Assembly (NCBI RefSeq): GCF_032118995.1
Contig: NC_092667.1
Location: 2,720,931 to 2,784,930 of the forward strand
DNA: 64,000 bases
Direction: 5' to 3'
From: Asterias amurensis
Lineage: Eukaryota; Echinodermata; Asteroidea; Forcipulatida; Asteriidae
The translations under genes were made by a program, and so were the position numbers. The notes beneath the pieces were generated by a model. The model was not told where the DNA came from, did no database searches, and saw only the letters and a program-made list of their open reading frames with translations. Below are positions 56,501 through 64,000 of this stretch, piece after piece. Every line of letters begins with the position of its first letter. Position 1 is the stretch's first letter.

Positions 56501-59500
56501 ACTGAAAGACATAGAAATTTGTTTGCTCGGTGTGGTGTGGTGTGGACCAAAGAAATCGTTAATACGGAACTGAACTTGTCCTTAGTCCTAAAATCGATCT
56601 GAAGTTAGGAAGAGTTTGGTGAAATTGACGGCTGGTCCCATGTAAAGGAAAATGCGTCCACTAGTACAGCCCTCAGTCCAACACCATCAACACCCAAACT
56701 TTGGGACTCTGATTTATGGTGGTATGCCTGATACTGCAGTCCCAAGATTCAAACAATGTATTTGGATTTTGAAGGGGTTGGGGTTGAGGTATAAATTAAC
56801 TTTCCAATATAAGCTAAGTTAACTGTCATCTTTTTCATCTTTTCTTCAGAAATGTATGAAAAGCGTGGGGTGGTCGTTGAGGAGATGAAGAAGCTGATGG
56901 CTCAGACTAAACCAATCTTAGAGATCTTCTCATTGGATGAGGTCAACGAACAAATCCAGAGTACACGAGACGGACGAGTTCTCTTCGAATACATGGAGAC
57001 AAATCATGGGGTATGTTTGTAGGATTTGAAACTTTGGATTTTTGCAGGTCTGGAAATACAGGCAAGCCAAGGAGGCCATGGCTCCGTTACCCCTGGTATT
57101 GGCCTTGGTGCCCCTTGAAAAGTTCCCTATTGACTGTTAGATTTTCCAATGGAAGTGTTTTTAGCCAAATGAAAATGGGCTTGCCCTTTCAAAGGTGAAA
57201 TTCCACGCTTGTAATTGGAAGTTTCCGAACCAGTTGTTGACAACTCAACATTTCTATCAGTATGCTCTGATCGTCCTCGGGAGGAAGAATTATCAGAGCA
57301 TACTGTTTGAAACGTTGAGCTGTCAACAACCGGTTCTTTTGAGAACCAATACTTCTTGAAAGAGATTAGGCTGCTGGCGCAAACCTAACCTGATGTGGGA
57401 TGTTTGTCAGTTCATATGTTTATTCCAGCTCAGCTCTACTCTATTAACTTCTCCTACTTTCCATAAATACACCTATCACAATAAATCAACAATAAACTAT
57501 ACCTTTTTAAACAAAAGTAGCCATCATATGAGCTTTTGAGTGACATATGTTTTGTTAATTTTCTCCTCAGTTTCGTCATGAGATGTTGGATATATTGTAC
57601 ACATTCGCCAAGTTCAAGTATGAATGTGGGGACTACAGTACAGCTGCGCAGTACCTGTACTTCTTCAGAGTGTTGGTGAGTCTCCAGTCAGGACCCCAGC
57701 CCTTCCCTGTAGCCTAGCTCCCTACACTGTATTGCAGGGCGGCCATGTCATGCTTTTATGCTTTTTCCTAGCAAACTGTTTTCCTAGTGGCACGGTTGGC
57801 TTGTGCGTAAGGCGCTCGCCTCTCACCAAGGTGACCCCGGTTTGATTCCCGGTCGGGGCCGTATGTGAGTTGAGTTGTGCATTGGTTCTCTGCTGTGCCA
57901 CGAGGGTTTTCCAGACTATTCGGTTTTCCTCCCTCAGGAAAAAAATCAAACGCTTTCGATCTTGGCTGTGCTCCGTGGTCATAATGGGTTGATGTGGCTG
58001 GCAGTTGAATGCGCCCTTGCATGCCTGCTTCTCGAACACGTTGTAGCAGCGTCCTTCGCAATTCAGCTCCTAGCTGCGAGTAAGGATGATTAGCCCCCAA
58101 ATTATTATTATTAATATATCAAGGTGTGCGTTTAGGCGGTTGTAACCAATAACTGTTTCAGTCAATGGCCAGTGATCAACCAATGGCAAGTTCAATTGAA
58201 ACAGTTGGTTACCGGCCGCCAAAACACACCCTAGATCGAGGATGGAACACAAAGTAGTCTGACCTCGTTTTGGTGTAATGACCACTAGTATTCATTATTA
58301 CTCCTGCAGACAGGAAACAAGACAAAGGTGATGGTATACATGTGAGAGTACCTGCCTCACTTAAATTCAGTTGTCATGATCAACATAAATTAATGTGACA
58401 TAAAATATCATTACAAGTTTATTTCAGGTTTTTTTTTCATAAATGTTTCTTCAAATGTTACAATTATGATACTGAACAGTTCAATTCAAGCTGTGATCAC
58501 TGTCAACAGTTTGCAAGCATAATATTCCTCCTACTTTGGTCTGATATCCAATTTAGTTGCGCGTGAACAAATCTAGAAAATTTGTGATTAAATATCCCAA
58601 AATGTCTATTAAACAGGCCTGATATTCTTCATGCCTAAGTCTATTATCCGGTTTTGTTTGCCCTTGGAATTCCTTTTGATAAGGCCTAAAAAGTCTATTA
58701 CTTGACAAGGACCAAATATCTTGCCTGATTAAAGCCTAGCCATGTGAACTTGTAAATCAGCCCTTGAACCCAACAAAGTATTTCTACTTTCTTTTTTTCC
58801 AATGACCAAGTACCATGCCTGATTTTGTGAACTATATTTTGTGTATAGATTCCCCAGAATGACAAGAATGCAATGCCAGCGCTGTGGGGAAAGCTTGCCT
58901 CGGAGATCTTAAAGCAAGACTGGGATCAAGCACTGGAGGATCTTAACCAACTACAGGAGGTTATCGATTCCAATGTAAGTATTGATACCTTTTGTCGATC
59001 AAGTTTTTTGGCCATGACGTTTGTTTGTTTGAGTGTTTGTTTGAATCCCCTACTCAATGTGCATGAAGATGTCTGCAATATAATTTACCTGTACAAGTTT
59101 CAGCTTCATTAGTCATCAAGTTTTTAAGAAATAAAGTGAAAATCACACAGCAATGTTTTCTGGAAAGTATCGTAAAACCGTTGCTAACATAAGTTTCGCC
59201 GCACTCTGAGGCGAAAATTATGAGCAGAAAGTTGGCTCATAAGTCACAAAAACTTTTTCAACTACTTCATTCAAAAGTAAATGAGAAGGATTTACATTTA
59301 CAGTAAAATGTCTTACTTTTATATACCACCAGGCCTGTATGCTTTGTTTTTGAAAGGGCAAGGGCACCAAGGCATTTTCTCTTTGGTAAAGGGCACCCTA
59401 TGAGGAAATTGTAAATTTCTACTGGAGCATTTCAAGGGCACCAAGGCAATTGCCTTTGTTGCCTCTGTGAAGTATCAGGCCTTTACAATCATTCTATGGA

Positions 59501-62500
59501 CTTTTGATTAATAGACAAATGTATATATACATACATATATATTTTTTTGCAGACATTTGTCACCCCGCTGCAGTCGTTGCAACAGAGGACGTGGTTAATT
59601 CACTGGAGTTTATTTGTGTACTTCAACCACCCTCAAGGCCGGGATTTCATCATTGATAAATTCCTCTACCAGCCAGCGTAAGGAGATTATTTTCTCACAT
59701 TCAGTTCTTAAGGACCTTTTCAAAGTTTGTCCAGGAAAACCAGCGGATAAGTTCCGTGAAGGGTTTTCACTTACTGTTTTTTTTTTCACCTTAAAACTAT
59801 GGAGAAGTTGGGGTAACATTTGTTTACATACCGCAGAGACGTAGATATGTCTCACAAATGAAAAAGAAATTACACATTTTAGTTGCAATGGCCTCCATGC
59901 CTTTTTGTGGTTAAGCAGCTCTATCAAATTGGGCCTAGGTTCTGTACTTCTCCTTAAAGACACTGGACACTATTGTCAAAGACCAGTCTTCTCACTTGGT
60001 GTATCTCAACATATGCATAAAATAATAAACCTGTCCAAATTTGAACTCAATTGGTTGTCAATATTGCGAGATAATAATGGAAGAAAAAAACACCCTTGTC
60101 ACACAAATTTGTGTGATTTCAGATGCTTGATTTCAGGACCTCAAAATCTAATCCAGAGGTCTCAAAATCTACGTTACTTCAGAGGGAGCTGTTTCTCTTA
60201 GTGTTTATACTATTAACAGCTCTCTGTTGCTTTTTAAAAAGTAAATTTTTATGCTTACAATTTTTTGAGTAACTGCCAATAGTGTCCACTGCCTTTAAAA
60301 GAGATTTTAAAAACTGTAATATAACTGTTTCCTGCAGATTAGCATATTGTTTTTAAAAGCTTAAATCTTGAGTCATTAATTGTGTGGTTCTTTCCCCTAC
60401 AGGTACTTGAATGCAATTCAGACAACATGTCCGCATATATTACGCTATCTCACAACAGCTGTCATCACCAATAAGAATCGTAGAAGACAAGTACTGAAAG
60501 ACCTAGTTAAGGTCATACAACAGGTAAAGCCATCAATACCTTCGTTCAGTGTGAACTGGGCCCAATGTCAGGGAGCTGCTTTCAAGCAGAAAAAATTGCT
60601 TAACAGGTTTCTGCTAAGCAGAAATGAGCAGGATACCATTGACATATTGTGCATGTGACATGGTAGTTTGGCTGGTAACCTTATCCCGGTAAGCAAAATG
60701 TTTGTTGCGATTAGCTACTTTTTCAAAGCAGAAAAAAAATTGCTTAACAGGTTTCTGCTAAGCAGAAATGAGCAGGATACCAGTCACATATTGTGCATGT
60801 GACATGGTAGTTTGGCTGGTAACCTTATCCCGGTAAGCAAAATTTTGTTGCGATTAGCTACTTTTTCTGCTTAAGCAGTTATGAAATTGGGTCGTGGTCT
60901 GGCATTCCAGTTTCCTGGAGTGTCATGGCCGAGTGGTTTAGAGCATAGAATTCAAGTTCTGATGGTTAAGTCATTTGAGTATGGGTTGGGGTCTCCGTTG
61001 TGACACTTTTGTCCTTGAGCAAGATGCTTTACTGTAATTGCTTCTCTTCTCCCATGGGTATAAATGGTTACCTGTGAGGGCAGTTATGGTTCTTGTGATT
61101 GATTTAGCTTGCATCTTTGACAGCATACTCCCAATGGAGCTGAGATGGTTGCAGGAATTAAATAAATGGCCCATGGGCAATAATGTACAAGAACGCTATA
61201 TAAGAAGCCACTATTGTTGTTATTACGAAAAGATGAAGTTTCTTTTTACCTCATGTTGTAATTATGTTTGTTTTATCAAAATGTCATCCAAGGATGACCA
61301 ACAGAATTTCAACACTGAAACACTATTAACTGATAAATTCAAAGACTATTTCAACGACATCGCTAAGATCGAGAAGACAGACGAGCAGCAATAATCGGCC
61401 TACCACCGGCACATTCCCATGCTTTTTATAAACCTGATGAAACAAAACAATGAATTGTATTGTACTTTGTGTTATTGTCAGTCATTAGGGTGAAACTGTT
61501 TTTCATGCGTATGAGCGCAGCGAAGGAGCATGAAAGATGAAGTTTCGTTTTACCTCATGTTGTAACAATGCTTGTATTATTGGTTGCAGGAGTCTTACAC
61601 CTACAGAGACCCCATTACAGAGTTTGTGGAATGCCTCTATGTCAACTTCAACTTTGATGGAGCGCAAAAGAAGTTGAGGGAGTGTGAAACAGTGAGTTGA
61701 CTTTATTTCAAGCTCGATTAGGCACCAAATATTGTCTTTGTTACTTTGCCCAGTTACCCCTAGAGCATCTGCCCAGAGTGTCGGGGGTCTTAGGTCCAAA
61801 TCCCAATGAGGACCATTTGATTGTTCTCTCATCCCCTGTTTGATAAGCTCAATTACAGTGAATGTACTCTTCCAATAAACAACTATGTCCCATCCCTTAT
61901 TTTGAAAACTAGAGAATGGAATTTTTAAGAAAACAATTCCAGGTCATATTTTTAACTAAAGGAATGAATTTGATGATTTGCTAATTTAATTTTGTTTATT
62001 TATTCAGGTCTTGATCAACGACTTCTTCTTGGTTGCTTGTTTAGAAGACTTTATAGAAAATGCAAGAATGTTTATATTTGAGACTTTCTGCCGCATCCAC
62101 AACTGCATCAGCATCAAGTGAGTTCTAACATCAACTGTCCCAAGAAACCATTGTGAATACTTGACATTTAAAGCCACTGGACACTTTAGGTAAACAGTAT
62201 TGTCCAAGGCCCACACTTCGTGTATCCAGGGGTCGAAATTAAGTGTATTTTCATGGTAGTCAGCAGGGCTAGTAACCAATAATTTTTAGTAGCCCTGATG
62301 AGATTTTGGTAGCCCGAAAGACACATTATGTCTCGCGTCACGGCTCAAACTTTACAATACACCATAGCACAGTTCTTTGTTGTTTGTAATGATGATTTTT
62401 GCATTGTTTTTCCACTAGCCCGTCGGGCTATCAAACTGGAAAAATCAGTAGCCCGGATGTAAATCTGGTAGTCCTGGGCTAGCGGGCTAGTGGCAATTTC

Positions 62501-63341
62501 GACCCCTGGTATCACAACTTCTAATTATATAAAATAACAAATCTGTGGAAATTTAGGCTCAATTGGTCATCGGAGTCGGGAGAAAATAACGGGTAAACCC
62601 ACCCTTGTTTCCGCGCGTTTCGCCGTGTCATGACATGTGTCTCGATATCGAGAATTTATGTTGTTTCAATGTTTTCTCAAAAAGTAAAGCATTTCATGGA
62701 ATAATATTTCAAGAGAAGTCTTTCACCATTACCTTCTGTAAACCCTGTAAAGTAATTGTAAATCTGTGAACTTTTAAATTTTTTTCTGTTTCGAAAGTGT
62801 CCAATGGCTTTAATAGATCTTAAATTTCCATCAGGGATAACGAATATTAATTTTGGTTTTACCCTCAGTGTGTTAGTACTGTGAACTCGGTACTTTCCTG
62901 AGCTCTTTGAAAAAAAAAATCACAGTCACATTACTCGGGTGGGATTCTCACCCACGACATTTGTGATTCTTGAGCAGTGTGCAGTCATGTACAGTCAGAC
63001 TCCCATCCATTCTTAAATAATCCATTTATTTGAAATTGAATATATTTTACAAATGGAAGTAACAATAGAGAATTTAATGATGGCAGTTTTATATATATCA
63101 AGATAAGAATTAGACTTGGAGTGATTTTTAATTCATTTATTATTAGATAATGAACAAACTCTTTTAGGAATTGCAAACTTTGGGATAATTTGGGAGATGT
63201 ATTGTTATTTTAAACTTGTTTTTGTTTTGTATCACCAGCATGCTTGCAGACAAGCTGAATATGAATCCAGAAGATGCTGAGCGCTGGATTGTCAACCTCA
63301 TTAGGAATGCTAAACTAGACGCCAAGATTGATTCCAAATTG
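53583..63341 (+). CDS. EIF3E: Eukaryotic translation initiation factor 3 subunit E (partial, 11 exons)
   Basis: eIF3e (INT6) is a PCI-domain subunit of the eIF3 complex, which binds the 40S subunit and recruits mRNA. Exons: 53583-53672, 55451-55510, 56273-56330, 56850-57010, 57571-57675, 58849-58974, 59553-59677, 60403-60523, 61590-61691, 62008-62117 and 63239-63341. They encode 387 of an expected 445 or so residues; the rest lies beyond the window. The start [34 protein letters not shown] is nearly the human sequence, as are [35 protein letters not shown] and [16 protein letters not shown], and the PCI winged helix [10 protein letters not shown] and [12 protein letters not shown]. All introns are GT-AG with consistent phases. 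The loop NKNRRRQ is two residues shorter than in human. Confidence 0.97.
54119..54666. repeat. Large hairpin element with a nested family D MITE
   Basis: The arms pair GTTGGGCGCGATCGGTC (left) with GATCGACCAATCTTGCCCAAC (right) and repeat TGCGCGATCG-type motifs and TGGAATGGTTTT/AAACCATTCC. A family D copy sits near its centre at about 54303-54437 (TTTCCGTATGGTGCCACCAC to GTGGTGGCGCCATACGGAAA). In EIF3E intron 1. Confidence 0.8.
55045..55415 (-). repeat. Family C TTAA MITE (related to family A)
   Basis: The right edge is GAAAGTGTCCAATGGCTTTAA with TTAA at 55412-55415; the left edge is decayed. Its interior shares TTTTCACAGGTTTGTTATTT with family A but has its own CGATATCGAG palindrome and CATGTCATGACACGGGCG. 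A fuller copy is at 62168-62813. Confidence 0.8.
55845..56225. repeat. Dispersed repeats in EIF3E intron 2
   Basis: About 55890-56095 is the reverse of the repeat at 27427-27640 (AAAACATTGTCCACTGTGC, AAAGAACACAGTCAAAAGGC). 56128-56225 matches 35586-35705. No coding role is likely. Confidence 0.7.
57048..57342. repeat. CAGGCCTG-type repeat and a hairpin element
   Basis: 57048-57216 matches 47187-47345 (CTGGTATTGGCCTTGGTGCC). 57230-57342 is a hairpin: AACCAGTTGTTGACAACTCA and AGTATGCTCTGAT are answered by ATCAGAGCATACT and GAGCTGTCAACAACCGGTT. Confidence 0.75.
57773..58232. mobile_element. tRNA-derived SINE and a small hairpin element
   Basis: The SINE head GGCACGGTTGGCTTGTGCGT, GCGCTCGCC and B box GGTTTGATTCC are cloverleaf-like; the body runs to about 58115, ending in ATT repeats. 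It is a different tRNA family from the GGCCGAGTGG SINEs. 58122-58232 is a hairpin with AAGGTGTGCGTTTAGGCGG opposite CCGCCAAAACACACC. Confidence 0.8.
59334..59485. repeat. CAGGCCTG-ended repeat
   Basis: It has opposed ends CCAGGCCTGTATGC and GTATCAGGCC, with GGGCAAGGGCACCAAGGCA repeated inside. It lies in EIF3E intron 6. Confidence 0.6.
59954..60298 (+). repeat. TTAA-flanked MITE, family A
   Basis: It starts TTAAAGACACTGGACACTAT and ends AGTGTCCACTGCC followed by TTTAA, with a shortened middle. The two ends are of different sub-variants (GACACTGG left, GGCAGTGG right). In EIF3E intron 7. Confidence 0.87.
60557..60895 (+). repeat. Family G element with an internal tandem duplication
   Basis: From GGGCCCAATGTCAGGGAGCT to AAGCAGTTATGAAATTGGG. 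A segment of about 145 bp (GCTTAACAGGTTTCTGCTAA through GCGATTAGCTACTTTTTC) is present twice with very few differences, so the duplication is recent. In EIF3E intron 8. Confidence 0.85.
60916..61220 (+). mobile_element. tRNA-derived SINE
   Basis: Starts GTGTCATGGCCGAGTGGTTT and continues through TTGTGACACTTTTGTCCTTG, CATGGGTATAAATGG and TATAAGAAGCCACTATTGTT. The B box is decayed. It shows the uninterrupted order for the SINE split at 21638. Confidence 0.8.
61232..61575 (+). repeat. Pre-exon duplication with an in-phase small frame
   Basis: About 42 bp (GATGAAGTTTC, TTTTACCTCATGTTGTAA) occur at 61232-61273 and again at 61534-61575, just before EIF3E exon 9. Between them is a small frame ending TAA at 61392-61394, containing ATGTCATCCAAG. 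After that AG it would be in phase with exon 8. Confidence 0.5.
62168..62813 (+). repeat. Family C TTAA MITE carrying a family E insertion
   Basis: TTAA at 62168-62171 and 62810-62813 bound ends TTAAAGCCACTGGACACTTT and AAGTGTCCAATGGCTTTAA. A family E element (62227-62508) interrupts it. The rest aligns in order with the reverse copy at 55045-55415. Confidence 0.88.
62227..62508. mobile_element. Family E element with GTATC target duplication
   Basis: Inverted ends CAGGGGTCGAAATT and AATTTCGACCCCTG, with GTATC at 62222-62226 and 62509-62513. The uninterrupted family C site (GTGTATCACAACTT) is seen in reverse at 55345-55370, which confirms a 5-bp duplication. Confidence 0.9.
62876..62985 (-). 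mobile_element. tRNA-like SINE fragment, minus strand
   Basis: It has ACTCGGTACTTTCCTGAGCT, TCACAGTCACATTACTCGG and GTGGGATTCTCACCCACGAC, the last being a reversed B-box-like stretch. Similar fragments lie at 41897-42000 and about 45955. Confidence 0.5.
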
Positions 63342-63639
63342 GTAAGACAAATATACAAGATAAACATGGCATGATTCGTGACATTACATTGGGAGCTTGT
63401 CAGTCATTCATGAGGCTGATCCAGCACTCAGATTCTTTAAAGGGTCTTGATGCCTTTTGTAGGTCAAGTTTTTGGCCATGACATGAATCCCTGCTCACTG
63501 TGAATGAAGATGTGTGTAAAATAATTCAGAGCAATGTTATCAGGAAAGTCGCGTAAATCCAATGTAGGTGCTTAAAATAATGTTTGCCTTAATGACACCA
63601 ATTTTTTGTGTGTGAAATTGTTTTACTCATTTCTTAAAA

Positions 63640-63960
63640 ACCATTGCAATAATGGTGATAATAATAACAACCTGTTTTTATATAACGCTTTTCACGCCCG
63701 AGGGTTGTCTCGAAGCGCTTCCAACATTAGTACCCCTGGTCACTGGGTCTTAAATCATTCCTTAAACCATCTCAGCTCCCCGGGGAGTATACAGCCTGTG
63801 CGCAATATATGCGCTACTCGGCTAAACCAATCACAAGAACCATCTCTGCCCTCACAGGTACCCATTTACCCCTGGGTGGAGAGAAGCAAGTATAGTTAAG
63901 TGTCTTGCTCAGGGACACGAGTGTCACGACCGGGATTCGAACCCACACAACGCACGTCAG
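63640..63960 (-). mobile_element. tRNA-derived SINE, minus strand
   Basis: From the tail (TTATATAACGCTTTTCACGC) through CAGGTACCCATTTACCCCTGG and AGGGACACGAGTGTCACGAC to GGGATTCGAACCC, the reversed B box. It lies in the EIF3E intron after exon 11. Confidence 0.8.
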
Positions 63961-64000
63961 CAAGTAATATTTTAAGGGAAGCTTTCTATCTTTATCTTTT

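Noticed and set aside
57779-57852. Possible tRNA gene
   Set aside because: It has A- and B-box-like parts but is followed by a SINE body with an ATT tail and lacks good acceptor-stem pairing.
1-64000. CRISPR arrays, prokaryotic operons or retrovirus-like elements
   Set aside because: The tandem array has no unique spacers, the genes are spliced animal genes, and I saw no LTR, gag, integrase or envelope signals.

Overview
This is animal nuclear DNA: interrupted genes with GT-AG introns, long AT-rich introns, and very many short inverted-repeat transposons, tRNA-derived SINEs and 5'-truncated LINEs. The proteins match vertebrate families closely but with deuterostome-invertebrate divergence. 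The dominant repeat (TTAA-flanked, with termini reading AGGCAGTGGACAC) is one I associate with echinoderms, most likely a sea star. That assignment is an inference from memory, not a search result.

Layout. (1) 1-611: the last coding exon of an RZ-family RGS gene (RGS17/19/20 type), bracketed by a perfect 26-bp inverted repeat. (2) 612-15449: no convincing gene. It holds TTAA MITEs, hairpins and a 30-bp minisatellite in four blocks (8461-13316), split by a reverse-transcriptase LINE and by three copies of one flank, two direct and one inverted. (3) 15450-28703: TMEM214, modelled as 17 exons (about 670 aa), with a LINE 13 bp after a splice donor and a partly duplicated penultimate exon. (4) 28704-33621: intergenic, with hairpin elements and a three-unit 181-bp tandem repeat of tRNA-like arms. 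(5) 33622-40205: PPT1 (lysosomal palmitoyl-protein thioesterase 1), complete in ten exons including a 15-nt microexon, with paired E-boxes resembling CLEAR sites upstream. (6) 42404-47120: a C8orf74-like gene, five exons, 319 aa. (7) 51152-52901, minus strand: RNF146 (RING plus WWE ubiquitin ligase). It lies head-to-head, 681 bp away, with (8) 53583-63341, EIF3E, eleven exons giving 387 aa and continuing beyond the window.

The genes do not form a pathway: they are unrelated housekeeping or tissue-type genes (ER membrane, lysosome, ubiquitin/PAR signalling, translation initiation, G-protein signalling). What unites the window is its transposon ecology. At least ten families of short non-autonomous elements recur, many nested in one another with readable target duplications (TTAA, GTATC, ATCCTGCC), so relative ages can be read. 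I saw no retrovirus-like or LTR element and no CRISPR array. The most distinctive observations are the exon-bracketing inverted repeat, the young 390-bp foldback element present twice at about 1% divergence, the rearranged minisatellite, the duplicated TMEM214 exon segment and the paired tRNA-like repeat.
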